From Parvibaculum sp040216885 (GTDB lineage: Bacteria; Pseudomonadota; Alphaproteobacteria; Parvibaculales; Parvibaculaceae), in contig JAVJOG010000022.1 in the NCBI GenBank assembly GCA_040216885.1, forward strand, positions 124,001 to 188,000: a stretch of DNA of 64,000 nucleotides. The letters run 5' to 3'. The position numbers and the translations under genes are program-made. Positions 8,383 through 16,687 of this stretch are shown piece by piece (position 1 is the stretch's first letter; the number at the start of each line of letters is the position of its first letter). The notes beneath the pieces were generated by a model. It made no database searches. It worked only from the letters and a program-made list of their open reading frames with translations, and was not told the DNA's origin.

Positions 8383-8786
8383 TGAGCGACATCGATCAGG
8401 ATCCGCCACGGCGCCAGTTCGAGACCTTGATCCCGCTGATCAATGTCGTGTTCCTGCTGCTGATCTTCTTCCTGCTCGCGGGCACCATGACGCCCGCCGA
8501 CAATGTGGCGGTGAAACTGCCGGTCGGTGCGTTGAACGACGCGGAGCGCGAGATGCCGGCGACCTTGCTTGTCGAGGCCGATGGTTTCGTGTGGCTTGGC
8601 GAGCGGGTGGTCGATCCGAAGATCGCGCATGGTCCGCTCCGCGAATATCTGGCCGACAAGGGCATGGACCGCGTCGCCGTCAAGGCGGATGCGGAAGCAT
8701 CGGCGGAATCGTTGCTGCTGCTGATGGAGGCGTTGCGCGAAATCGGCGTGAAGCAGGTAACGATCGTGACAGAGAGAGGCCGGTAG
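8379..8786 (+). CDS. ExbD/TolR family protein with Asn replacing the channel Asp
   Basis: A second 135-residue ExbD-type protein. The membrane segment reads TLIPLINVVFLLLIFFLLAG, so residue 22, where the essential protonatable Asp normally stands, is Asn. The rest of the fold (periplasmic domain from about residue 45) looks intact, so this is not simple decay. Start codons ATGATG at 8379/8382 are equivalent choices. Coupled to the upstream exbD by overlap and followed two bases later by the TonB-like gene. It may pair with the Asp-bearing ExbD to make an asymmetric dimer inside the ExbB pore; this is inference. Confidence 0.88.
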   Translation: MMSDIDQDPPRRQFETLIPLINVVFLLLIFFLLAGTMTPADNVAVKLPVGALNDAEREMPATLLVEADGFVWLGERVVDPKIAHGPLREYLADKGMDRVAVKADAEASAESLLLLMEALREIGVKQVTIVTERGR

Positions 8787-8788
8787 CG

Positions 8789-9631
8789 ATGGCGGCGGCA
8801 GCGCATAACGGGGTGCTGGCGGCGATGGAGGGCCGGACGTTCAACATCCGGAAGTTCATCCTCGTTTCGATCCTGCTGCACATGCTGCTGTTTCTGGCGA
8901 TGTTGCTGACGGTGGGCGGTATTTTCGGCGGGCCGGGACCGGGCGGCGGCGACTCCGTGACATTCGAGCTTTCGGCGGGTGTGGCCAACGACCGTTTCGC
9001 GGCGCCGCCCGAGCCCGTTGCCGAACCGGAAATTCCGCAGCCCGAGCCCGTGATCGTGCCGCCGAAGAAGCCGGAGGCGCCGCCGCGACGTTCCGAGGAA
9101 ACGCCGCCGCCGGAAGAAGAGGCCGAAGAGATCAAGGAAGTCGTCGATGCCGCGCAGGCGGGCGGCGGCGTCGATGCGGGCCAGGCGCTGGGCGCCGGCG
9201 GCGATGCGGCCGAGACGATCCTCAACCGCAAGGGCGATTCCCTGTCGGCCGGGCAAATCCGCGCGCAGGTGGTGGGCAAGACCTTTCATCTCGAGATGGG
9301 GCGGCTCGACCAGCAGGGCGGCAACCGGCTGACCAACACGATCATCCAGCTCAACGCGGACGGGACGACAAAAATCACGCTGATCCAGTATTTCCACCGG
9401 ATGTATCATTCGCAAGGTTCGGGCACGCGCAGCCGCAGCGGGCGCGGCACATGGTGGATCGAAGGCAACCGCTGGTGCCACAGTTCGCCCGAAATCCAGT
9501 ATGGCACGCGCGACTGCTACGACATGACGCGCGAGGGCAATATCGTGCGGCTCTACTATGCGCCCTGCAGCGGGACTTCCTCGCAGCTTTGCCGGAGCGG
9601 CCGTATCGCCGCCGAAGGCGAAATCCGCTAG
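8789..9631 (+). CDS. TonB-like envelope protein with a novel four-cysteine C-terminal domain
   Basis: A 280-residue protein with TonB layout. One membrane helix spans about residues 22-45, holding Ser27 and His31 in the Ser-x3-His pattern of the TonB transmembrane helix. A Pro/Glu-rich periplasmic linker covers residues 72-115, then an acidic helix and a Gly/Ala spacer to about 150. The last 110 residues do not look like the TonB C-terminal domain: they contain an NxDG turn, a Trp-Trp-Ile segment (222-224) and four cysteines (230, 243, 260, 268) that could form two disulfides. I do not recognise this domain. It is the last gene of the exbB-exbD-exbD operon, so it is the likely energy transducer. 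Confidence 0.82.
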   Translation: MAAAAHNGVLAAMEGRTFNIRKFILVSILLHMLLFLAMLLTVGGIFGGPGPGGGDSVTFELSAGVANDRFAAPPEPVAEPEIPQPEPVIVPPKKPEAPPRRSEETPPPEEEAEEIKEVVDAAQAGGGVDAGQALGAGGDAAETILNRKGDSLSAGQIRAQVVGKTFHLEMGRLDQQGGNRLTNTIIQLNADGTTKITLIQYFHRMYHSQGSGTRSRSGRGTWWIEGNRWCHSSPEIQYGTRDCYDMTREGNIVRLYYAPCSGTSSQLCRSGRIAAEGEIR

Positions 9632-9715
9632 CACACTCTTTCCTCCGCTGTTTTGCGCCGCCCGGCTCCCATCTGCTAGACAGGTCTGGCTGTAAATCCG
9701 TGGGAGGCCGACGTC

Positions 9716-10585
9716 ATGGGCAAGGTTGCATTTCTCGGGCTCGGGGTGATGGGATACCCGATGGCCGGGCATCTCAGGAAAGCCGGGCATGACGTAACCG
9801 TCTACAACCGGACGGCGGCCAAGGCGGCGCGCTGGACGGACGAGCATGGCGGTGCGAGCGCGGCAACACCGAAGGACGCGGCGCGGGATGCCGAAATCGT
9901 TTTTGCCTGTGTCGGCAATGACGACGATTTGCGGCAGGTGACATGCGGGTCCGATGGTGCCTTCGACGGCATGGCGCGCGGCGCGGTTTTCGTCGATCAC
10001 ACGACGGCATCTGCGACGATCGCGCGCGAGCTTCATGCGCTGGCGGCGACGAAAGGGATCGGCTTTGTCGACGCGCCGGTTTCGGGCGGGCAGGCGGGGG
10101 CCGAGAACGGCGTGCTGACCGTGATGGCGGGCGGCGACCCGGCCGACTTCGCCAGGGCCGAGCCGGCAATTGCGGCCTATGCGCGGATGGCGCGGCTGAT
10201 GGGACCGAGCGGCGCCGGGCAGCTCACCAAGATGGTCAACCAGATTTGTATTGCAGGGCTCGTGGAAGGGCTTTCCGAGGGCATCCATTTTGCGAAGTGC
10301 GCGGGCCTCGACGCCGCCGCCGTCATCGAGGTGATCTCGAAGGGCGCGGCGCAAAGCTGGCAGATGGAAAACCGTTACAAGACGATGATAGACGGCAAAT
10401 TCGACCACGGATTCGCTGTCGACTGGATGCGCAAGGATCTCGCCATATGTCTTGACGAGGCGCGCAAGAACGGCGCGCATCTGCCGGTGACCGCAACGGT
10501 CGACCAGTTTTACTCGGAGGTGCAGGCAATGGGCGGCAAACGCTGGGATACGTCGAGCCTGATTGCGCGCCTGGAGCGGAAATGA
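9716..10585 (+). CDS. NAD(P)-dependent oxidoreductase, beta-hydroxyacid dehydrogenase family
   Basis: A 289-residue cytoplasmic enzyme with N-terminal Rossmann motif VAFLGLGVMGYPMAGHLRKA, the substrate-binding signature FVDAPVSGGQAGAENG (about residues 116-131), and the catalytic-lysine helix GAGQLTKMVNQICIAG (Lys near residue 172). The family includes 3-hydroxyisobutyrate, tartronate-semialdehyde and succinic-semialdehyde reductases; the exact substrate is not visible. GGGAGG stands before the ATG. Its stop overlaps the start of the decarboxylase gene by four bases, so the two are probably made together. A separate, better candidate for 3-hydroxyisobutyrate dehydrogenase lies at 15.6 kb, which argues for another substrate here. 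Confidence 0.88.
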   Translation: MGKVAFLGLGVMGYPMAGHLRKAGHDVTVYNRTAAKAARWTDEHGGASAATPKDAARDAEIVFACVGNDDDLRQVTCGSDGAFDGMARGAVFVDHTTASATIARELHALAATKGIGFVDAPVSGGQAGAENGVLTVMAGGDPADFARAEPAIAAYARMARLMGPSGAGQLTKMVNQICIAGLVEGLSEGIHFAKCAGLDAAAVIEVISKGAAQSWQMENRYKTMIDGKFDHGFAVDWMRKDLAICLDEARKNGAHLPVTATVDQFYSEVQAMGGKRWDTSSLIARLERK

Positions 10586-11730
10586 GCAGCGCCGCGCGCG
10601 AGCTGCGCTTTGCTTCCGTCGCCGATGTAATCGCGAGGCTCAATCCGTCCTATCCGGTGTTCTGTGTTTTTCCGGATGTGCTGCGGGAGCGGGCGCGCGA
10701 TTTCGTGGACGGGTTTCCGGGCACGGTTCTTTACGCGGTCAAATGCAATCCGCATCCTTTCGTGCTGAAAGCCTTGTGGGAAGGCGGCATTCGGCATTTC
10801 GACACCGCGTCGATTTCGGAAATCGCCAAGGTCAGCGAGCAGTTGCCCGAGGCGCATTGCTATTTCAACCATCCGGTGAAGGGGCGCGGCGCGCTGGAGG
10901 CTGCGGCCGATGTCTACGGTCTCAAGGATTATGTTGTCGACACGCTGAGCGAACTCGACAAGGTCACGGAGATTGCCGGCACCGACATCACCATCGAAGT
11001 CCGGATCGCGACACCGAAGGGCAAGGCCGTTTACGATCTCTCGTCGAAATTCGGCGCGACGCCCGATGAGGCGGTGGCACTGTTGGCGGAGACTTCGCGG
11101 CGCGGCTGCAGCACGGCGCTCGCGTTTCATGTCGGCAGCCAGTGCCTCGACCCGGACGCTTACCGGGTGGCGATGGAAATGTCGGCGGATGTGGCGGCGC
11201 GGGCCGGCGTCAAACTCGAATATCTCGATATCGGCGGTGGCTTTCCGGCGATCCACGGCGTCGATGTCGCTTCGCTGCAGGGCTATTTCGATGTCATCGC
11301 CGCGACGAAAGAAAGGCTCGGCCTCGACATGCCGCTTTTTGCGGAGCCGGGCCGCGCGCTGGTGGCGGAAGGCGGCTCGGTGTTGACGCAAGTACATCTC
11401 AGGAAGGGCGACAACCTCTATATCAATGACGGCATCTATGGATGCCTGTCGGAAATCCGTGACGGCGATTTCGATCCGCCGGTGCGCGCGATCTCGAAAG
11501 AGGGACCGGTCGAGGGCGCGCTCCGGCCGTTCCGGATTTTCGGGCCGACCTGCGACAGCCTCGACGTTCTGAAGCAGAAATTCGATTTGCCGGAGTCCAT
11601 TCGTGAGGGTGACTGGATCGAGTTTGGACTGATGGGGGCCTATTCGATCGGGATGCAGACCGGCTTCAACGGTTTCGTTACCGATACGATCGTGCGTATC
11701 GACGGGCCGCAGGACGGATTCATTTCTTAA
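10582..11730 (+). CDS. Type III PLP-dependent decarboxylase (ornithine/lysine decarboxylase family)
   Basis: A 382-residue alanine-racemase-fold enzyme. The PLP lysine is Lys54 in LYAVKCNPHP; the phosphate-binding glycines are LDIGGGFP (218-220); EPGRALV follows at 255-261; the catalytic cysteine is Cys324 in FGPTCDSLD. These are the hallmarks of eukaryotic-type ornithine/lysine/diaminopimelate decarboxylases. Length (about 380) is that of bacterial bifunctional ornithine/lysine decarboxylases, so a role in putrescine or cadaverine production is likely, but specificity is not resolved. It overlaps the upstream oxidoreductase by four bases. Confidence 0.9.
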   Translation: MSSAARELRFASVADVIARLNPSYPVFCVFPDVLRERARDFVDGFPGTVLYAVKCNPHPFVLKALWEGGIRHFDTASISEIAKVSEQLPEAHCYFNHPVKGRGALEAAADVYGLKDYVVDTLSELDKVTEIAGTDITIEVRIATPKGKAVYDLSSKFGATPDEAVALLAETSRRGCSTALAFHVGSQCLDPDAYRVAMEMSADVAARAGVKLEYLDIGGGFPAIHGVDVASLQGYFDVIAATKERLGLDMPLFAEPGRALVAEGGSVLTQVHLRKGDNLYINDGIYGCLSEIRDGDFDPPVRAISKEGPVEGALRPFRIFGPTCDSLDVLKQKFDLPESIREGDWIEFGLMGAYSIGMQTGFNGFVTDTIVRIDGPQDGFIS

Positions 11731-11775
11731 CCATTGGCGGTCGACACGATTCTCCGTTCACGGATCGTTCGCAAA

Positions 11776-11809
11776 TTAACGTTGACTTTTATGTTAACGT
11801 TGCTAACAT
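11776..11809. promoter_or_regulatory. Promoter and operator-like repeats before the TetR gene
   Basis: Two direct copies of TTAACGTTG (11776-11784, 11794-11802) and an inverted repeat ATGTTA-N7-TAACAT (11791-11809) lie over a likely promoter: -35 TTGACT at 11782-11787 and -10 TAACAT at 11804-11809. The overlap with the -10 is what an autorepressor site would look like. Binding by the TetR protein 45 bases downstream is inferred. Confidence 0.5.
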
Positions 11810-11853
11810 GGCGAATATTGAGACAAAGAGGGAACGATAGGGCGGGTTGATAT

Positions 11854-12309
11854 ATGCGGGCGCGGCTTCGCGGACAGAAAACTTCCTATCATCACGGCGA
11901 CTTGAGGCGCGGGCTGATGGATGCCGCGATCACGCTGATCGACATTCGCGGGCGGCATGCGCTGACGATGCGCGAAGCGGCGCGGCGCGCCGGCGTTTCG
12001 GAAGCGGCGCCCTACCGGCATTTCGCCAATCTCGACGAGCTGTTGGGGGCGGTAGCGCTGGAGGGCTACGAGATATTGATCGGGGATCTCGAAACGGCGT
12101 CGAGCGCGCGGGCGTTGCATGACGCCTATCTCGCGTTCGCCGACGACTTTCCCGGCCGTTATGAGTTGATGTTCGGACGTCTCGGGGACCGCAAGGCGGC
12201 GGCCAGACGCCGCAAGCTGGTGGACGAAGTTGCAGACCTCACCGAGGAGGCGGGCGGCCTTGCGGCGCTTCACGGCATCGCGTCGCTGAGGCTGGCAGGG
12301 CTTGGTTAG
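11854..12309 (+). CDS. TetR family transcriptional regulator (short form)
   Basis: A 151-residue regulator. The N-terminal helix-turn-helix is clear: GLMDAAITLIDIRGRHALTM then REAARRAGVSEAAPYRHFAN. The ligand domain is short; RYELMFGRLGDRK matches the TetR_C_33/WHG type, whose members are usually about 190 residues, and the end (LHGIASLRLAGLG) still resembles the family's final helix, so an internal segment is compressed rather than the end being lost. The last four bases overlap the end of the convergent hemB gene. Repeats over its own promoter suggest autoregulation. Confidence 0.85.
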   Translation: MRARLRGQKTSYHHGDLRRGLMDAAITLIDIRGRHALTMREAARRAGVSEAAPYRHFANLDELLGAVALEGYEILIGDLETASSARALHDAYLAFADDFPGRYELMFGRLGDRKAAARRRKLVDEVADLTEEAGGLAALHGIASLRLAGLG

Positions 12310-13313
12310 CGTGCGAGGAGTTTTGCCGCGTCGAGCGCAAAATAGGTGAGGACGCCGTCGGCGCCGGCGCGCTTGAAGGCCATCAGGCTTTCCAGAATGA
12401 CGCGGTCGCGGTCGAACCAGCCGCGTTCGATGGCGCCGGCGACCATCGAATATTCGCCGGAGACCTGATAAGCGAAAGTCGGCATGCCGAACTCGGCTTT
12501 CACGCGCGCCACGATGTCGAGGTAGGGCAGGCCCGGTTTCACCATCACCATGTCGGCGCCTTCGGCGATGTCGAGCGCTACTTCACGCAAGGCCTCGTCG
12601 CCGTTTGCCGGGTCCATCTGGTAGGTGCGCTTGTCGCCTTTCAAGGCGCCTGTCGATCCGATCGCATCGCGGAAGGGGCCGTAGAAGGCGGAGGCATATT
12701 TCGCCGCATAGGACATGATCTGCGTGTCCCTGTGTCCGGCCGCTTCGAGGGCCGAACGGATCGCGCCGACGCGGCCGTCCATCATGTCGGAAGGCGCGAT
12801 GATGTCGCAGCCGGCCTCGACCTGGACCAGCGCCTGGGCAACCAGCGCTTCGAGCGTTTCGTCGTTCAATATGACGTCGCCCTTCATCAGGCCGTCATGG
12901 CCGTGGCTCGTATAGGGATCGAGTGCGACGTCGCAAAGGACGCCGATATTCGGCACCTCGGCCTTGATGGCGCGGGTAGCGCGGCAGACGAGATTTTCAG
13001 GATCGGTTGCGAGCGAGCCGTTTGCGTCGCGCTTCTCGACCGCCGTGTAGGGGAAGAGGGCGATCACCGGAATGCCGAGCGAGGCGGCTTCAGCGGCGGC
13101 GCTTACCGCTTCGTCGACGGAGAGGCGCGAGACGCCCGGCATGGTCGCGACGGGTTCGCGCACGCCCTTGCCTTCGGTCAGGAAGAGCGGCCAGAGCAGG
13201 TCGTTCGGCGACAGTGCATTTTCGGCGACGAGACGCCGCGACCAGTCGGCCTTGCGGTTGCGCCGCATGCGGATGGCGGGAAAGGCGGGGGCGGGGCTCT
13301 GCTTGTCGCTCAT
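12306..13313 (-). CDS. hemB: Porphobilinogen synthase (delta-aminolevulinic acid dehydratase)
   Basis: A 335-residue cytoplasmic enzyme that condenses two 5-aminolevulinate molecules into porphobilinogen. The two Schiff-base lysines are in MSYAAKYASAFYGPFRDA (about residue 206) and MVMVKPGLPYLDI (about residue 258). The metal-site region CDVALDPYTSHGHDG keeps one cysteine followed by Asp-rich sequence, as in magnesium-type enzymes of alphaproteobacteria, rather than the three-cysteine zinc site. YQVSGEYSM is also present. It acts directly after HemA, encoded about 7 kb away. Confidence 0.96.
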   Translation of the reverse strand: MSDKQSPAPAFPAIRMRRNRKADWSRRLVAENALSPNDLLWPLFLTEGKGVREPVATMPGVSRLSVDEAVSAAAEAASLGIPVIALFPYTAVEKRDANGSLATDPENLVCRATRAIKAEVPNIGVLCDVALDPYTSHGHDGLMKGDVILNDETLEALVAQALVQVEAGCDIIAPSDMMDGRVGAIRSALEAAGHRDTQIMSYAAKYASAFYGPFRDAIGSTGALKGDKRTYQMDPANGDEALREVALDIAEGADMVMVKPGLPYLDIVARVKAEFGMPTFAYQVSGEYSMVAGAIERGWFDRDRVILESLMAFKRAGADGVLTYFALDAAKLLAR

Positions 13314-13381
13314 GCGCCACTCATAACGCCTGGGCGCGACGGGTGCAATGTGACCTTACGCTGCGGCAGGAGCGCCGTTCG

Positions 13382-13410
13382 TTGACAGGGTTAAGGGGGG
13401 CGATTATCAC
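13382..13410 (+). promoter_or_regulatory. Sigma70-type promoter for the valine degradation operon
   Basis: TTGACA at 13382-13387, a 17-base spacer, and TATCAC at 13405-13410, 42 bases before the acyl-CoA dehydrogenase start. It is read directly from sequence; activity is inferred. Confidence 0.5.
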
Positions 13411-13452
13411 CGCTTCGACGCCTTTTCGGGCGCCATTCGGGGAGGACGACGG

Positions 13453-14592
13453 ATGCGGTTCGAGCTGACCGAGGAACAGCAGGCATTTCAGGACGTGGCG
13501 CGGCAATTCGCGGCCGACGAACTGGCGCCCTTTGCGGCCGACTGGGACCGGGACGCGTTCTTTCCGGTCGAGACGATGCGCAGGGCGGCGGCGCTCGGCT
13601 TTGCCGGTATTTATGTGCGCGAAGATGTGGGCGGTTCGGCGCTGACGCGGCTCGACGCGGCGCTGATTTTCGAGGCGCTCTCGGAAGGCTGCACGTCGAC
13701 GGCGGCCTTTCTGTCGATCCACAATATGGCGTCGTGGATGATCGACCGTTTCGGCAATGAAGAGCAGCGGCAGAAATGGCTGCCGCGGCTGACGCCGATG
13801 GAACTGATTGCGAGCTATTGCCTGACGGAGCCGTCAAGCGGTTCGGATGCCGCGTCGCTGAAGACGAAGGCGGTCAAGGACGGCGGCCATTATGTGCTGA
13901 ATGGCTCGAAAGCCTTCATCTCGGGTGCGGGAACCTCCGACATTTATGTCTGCATGGTGCGGACCGGCGAGGCGGGGCCGAAGGGCGTGTCGTGTCTCGT
14001 CGTCGAGAAGGGAACGCCGGGCCTGTCGTTCGGCGCGCCGGAGCGCAAGATGGGCTGGAACAGCCAGCCGACGGCGCAGGTGATTTTCGAGGATGCGCGT
14101 GTGCCGGTGGCGAACCGGATCGGCGAAGAGGGCGAAGGCTTCAAGATCGCGATGATGGGCCTCGATGGCGGGCGGCTCAATATCGGTGCCTGTTCGCTGG
14201 GGACGGCGCGGGCGGCGCTGAAGCGCGCGCAGGACTATCTCGGCGAGCGCGAGCAGTTCGGCAAGAAGCTCGCGCAATTCCAGGCGTTGCAGTTCAAGCT
14301 TGCCGACATGGCGACCGAGCTTGAGGCGGCGCGGCTGATGATCATGCAGGCTGCGACCAAGGTCGACGCCAAAGCGCCGGACGCGACGATGCAGGCGGCG
14401 ATGGCCAAGCGTTTCGCGACGGATGTGGGCTTCAACGTCATCAATGAGGCGCTGCAGATTCATGGCGGTTACGGCTATCTGAAGGATTTTCCGCTGGAGC
14501 GGCATCTGCGCGATGCGCGCGTGCACCAGATCCTTGAAGGCACCAACGAGATCATGCGCGTTATCATCGCGCGCGAGATGTTGAAGGGCTGA
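13453..14592 (+). CDS. Acyl-CoA dehydrogenase, probable isobutyryl-CoA dehydrogenase
   Basis: A 379-residue FAD enzyme. Family motifs are YCLTEPSSGSDAASLKTKA (FAD/substrate contact, about residues 122-140), HGGYGYLKDFPLER (338-350) and the catalytic base Glu362 in QILEGTNEIMR. The segment AAFLSIHNMASWMIDRFG matches the isobutyryl-CoA dehydrogenase (ACAD8-like) subgroup, and the next two genes encode the following valine-degradation steps, so isobutyryl-CoA to methacrylyl-CoA is the likely reaction. The downstream hydrolase gene starts two bases after its stop. Confidence 0.9.
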   Translation: MRFELTEEQQAFQDVARQFAADELAPFAADWDRDAFFPVETMRRAAALGFAGIYVREDVGGSALTRLDAALIFEALSEGCTSTAAFLSIHNMASWMIDRFGNEEQRQKWLPRLTPMELIASYCLTEPSSGSDAASLKTKAVKDGGHYVLNGSKAFISGAGTSDIYVCMVRTGEAGPKGVSCLVVEKGTPGLSFGAPERKMGWNSQPTAQVIFEDARVPVANRIGEEGEGFKIAMMGLDGGRLNIGACSLGTARAALKRAQDYLGEREQFGKKLAQFQALQFKLADMATELEAARLMIMQAATKVDAKAPDATMQAAMAKRFATDVGFNVINEALQIHGGYGYLKDFPLERHLRDARVHQILEGTNEIMRVIIAREMLKG

Positions 14593-14594
14593 CG

Positions 14595-15635
14595 ATGAAC
14601 GAGGAAGCCGAAGTCCTGTTCGAGCGGCGCGGCGCGGCCGGCTTCATCACGCTCAACCGGCCGAAGGCGCTGAACGCGCTGACGCTCGGCATGGTGCGGG
14701 CGATCCATCCGCAACTGATTGCATGGGCAGACGATCCCAAGATTCATTGTGTCGTCGTGGAGGCAGCGGGCGACAAGGCGTTCTGCGCGGGCGGCGACAT
14801 TCGCGCGCTCTATGATTGGGGACGCGCGGGCGATCCGGCGGCACTCGATTTCTGGCGCGAGGAATACAAGCTAAACACTTTCATCAAGCGCTACCGCAAG
14901 CCTTATGTGGCGCTGATGGACGGGATCAACATGGGCGGCGGGGTCGGCGTTTCGGTGCATGGCTCGCATCGCGTCGCGACCGAGAAGCTGACCTTTGCGA
15001 TGCCGGAAACGGGGATCGGACTCTTTCCCGATGTCGGCGGCACCTACTTCCTGCCGCGCTGCCCGGGCGATACGGGGATGTATCTCGGTCTGACGGGAAC
15101 GCGATTAAAGGCGGCGGATGCGATCTATGCCGGTATTGCGGATGCCTATGTGCCGTCGGTGCGACTCGACACGTTGAAGGACAGGCTGGCGGGCGGCACC
15201 GATCCGCGCGTGGCGCTGCGCGAGGTTGCGGAAGAAGAGGGGGCCCCGCCGCTGGCGTCGATGCAGAAGGAGATCGGCGCACATTTCTCGAAGGGGTCCG
15301 TCGCGGAAATACTTTCGTCGCTGCGCGCCGATGGCGGAGAATGGGCGACGAAAACGGCCGACACGATCGAGACGAAGTCGCCGACGAGCACGCTGGTTGC
15401 CTTCCGGCAGATACGTGAGGGCGCAACGCGCGATTTCGAGGACTGCATGAAGCTCGAATACCGGCTGATCGAGCGTTTCGTGAAGGGTCATGATTTCTAC
15501 GAGGGGGTGCGGGCGGTCGTGATCGACAAGGACCAGGCGCCGAAGTGGAAACCGGCGACGCTTGCCGAGATGCAGGCCGGAGATGTGGACGAATATTTTG
15601 CGCCGCTGGGCGCGCGGGAACTGACGCTTCCCTGA
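14595..15635 (+). CDS. 3-hydroxyisobutyryl-CoA hydrolase (enoyl-CoA hydratase superfamily)
   Basis: A 346-residue crotonase-fold protein. FITLNRPKALNALTLGMVRAI, AFCAGGDIRALYDWG (oxyanion hole) and MDGINMGGGVGVSVHGSHRV followed by MPETGIGLFPDVGGTYFLPR identify the hydrolase subgroup, which carries the catalytic Glu in PETGIG and Asp in FPDVGG. The length (about 350) also separates it from 260-residue hydratases. It would hydrolyse 3-hydroxyisobutyryl-CoA to 3-hydroxyisobutyrate and CoA. It sits between the dehydrogenase and mmsB in one operon. Confidence 0.92.
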   Translation: MNEEAEVLFERRGAAGFITLNRPKALNALTLGMVRAIHPQLIAWADDPKIHCVVVEAAGDKAFCAGGDIRALYDWGRAGDPAALDFWREEYKLNTFIKRYRKPYVALMDGINMGGGVGVSVHGSHRVATEKLTFAMPETGIGLFPDVGGTYFLPRCPGDTGMYLGLTGTRLKAADAIYAGIADAYVPSVRLDTLKDRLAGGTDPRVALREVAEEEGAPPLASMQKEIGAHFSKGSVAEILSSLRADGGEWATKTADTIETKSPTSTLVAFRQIREGATRDFEDCMKLEYRLIERFVKGHDFYEGVRAVVIDKDQAPKWKPATLAEMQAGDVDEYFAPLGARELTLP

Positions 15636-15656
15636 GAAGCGCCGATGGAGGACGCG

Positions 15657-16547
15657 ATGGCGAAGGTCGGATTTATCGGGCTCGGCAATATGGGCGGGCC
15701 GATGGCGCGCAATCTCCTGAAGGCGGGACACGCGCTCAAGGTGTTCGATCTCAGCGAGAAGGCGGTGGCGGGTCTTGTGGGGGCCGGGGCGGCGAAGGCG
15801 GCGCGCGCAAGCGACGCGGTGCGCGATGTCGAATTCGTCGTGACGATGCTGCCGGCCGGCGAGCATGTGCGCTCGGTCTATCTGGGCGATGACGGGCTGA
15901 TTGCCGCGGCCATCAAGGGCACGGTGTTCATCGATTCCTCGACCATCGATGTGCCGTCGGCACGCGAAACGATCGCGGCGGCGGAGAAGGCGGGCATGCA
16001 GATGGTCGATGCGCCGGTGTCGGGCGGTGTCGGCGGGGCGGAGGGGGGCACGCTGACCTTCATGGTGGGCGGCAGTGACGATGCGTTCGGCAAGGCGAAA
16101 CCGCTGCTCGAAAAGATGGGCAAGAACATCTTTCATGCCGGTGCGGCGGGCAATGGGCAGGTCGCCAAGGTCTGCAACAACATGATCCTCGGCATCTCGA
16201 TGATCGGCGTGTCGGAGGCCTTTGTGCTGGGCGAGAAGCTCGGGCTCGATGCGCAGACGCTGTTCGATATTTCCTCGACCGCTTCAGGCCAGTGCTGGTC
16301 GATGACCTCTTATTGTCCGGTGCCGGGACCGGTGCCGGCATCGCCCGCCAACCGCAATTATGCGCCGGGATTCAGCGCGGCGATGATGCTGAAGGATTTA
16401 AGGCTGGCGCAGGATGCGTCCAAAACGGCACGCACGCCGACGCCGCTCGGGGCGCAGGCCGCGCAGCTCTATGCGTTGATGGAGGCCGCCGGCGAGGACG
16501 GTCTCGACTTCTCCGGCGTCATCAAGCTCATTCGTGGTGAAATATAG
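15657..16547 (+). CDS. mmsB: 3-hydroxyisobutyrate dehydrogenase
   Basis: A 296-residue NAD-dependent enzyme that oxidises 3-hydroxyisobutyrate to methylmalonate semialdehyde. KVGFIGLGNMGGPMARNLLK is the Rossmann start, VDAPVSGGVGGAEGGTLTFM the substrate signature, GNGQVAKVCNNMILGISMI the catalytic-lysine helix, and the C-terminal NRNYAPGFSAAMMLKDL fits the true HIBADH subgroup. I start at ATG 15657, because GGAGG at 15648-15652 precedes it; an ATG four codons upstream lies before that site. Third gene of the valine operon. Confidence 0.93.
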   Translation: MAKVGFIGLGNMGGPMARNLLKAGHALKVFDLSEKAVAGLVGAGAAKAARASDAVRDVEFVVTMLPAGEHVRSVYLGDDGLIAAAIKGTVFIDSSTIDVPSARETIAAAEKAGMQMVDAPVSGGVGGAEGGTLTFMVGGSDDAFGKAKPLLEKMGKNIFHAGAAGNGQVAKVCNNMILGISMIGVSEAFVLGEKLGLDAQTLFDISSTASGQCWSMTSYCPVPGPVPASPANRNYAPGFSAAMMLKDLRLAQDASKTARTPTPLGAQAAQLYALMEAAGEDGLDFSGVIKLIRGEI

Positions 16548-16687
16548 TTTTAAGCATGTTTCCTTCGGAACGGTGCGCAAGGCGGCGGGTTTAAGGCCTC
16601 GTTAGGATGACGGCGAATATGGTGGCGCGAAGCTGGGCCAGAAGGCTCCGCTGCGGTGCTGTTTCGTGCGAGTTCGAGGGCCAACCC

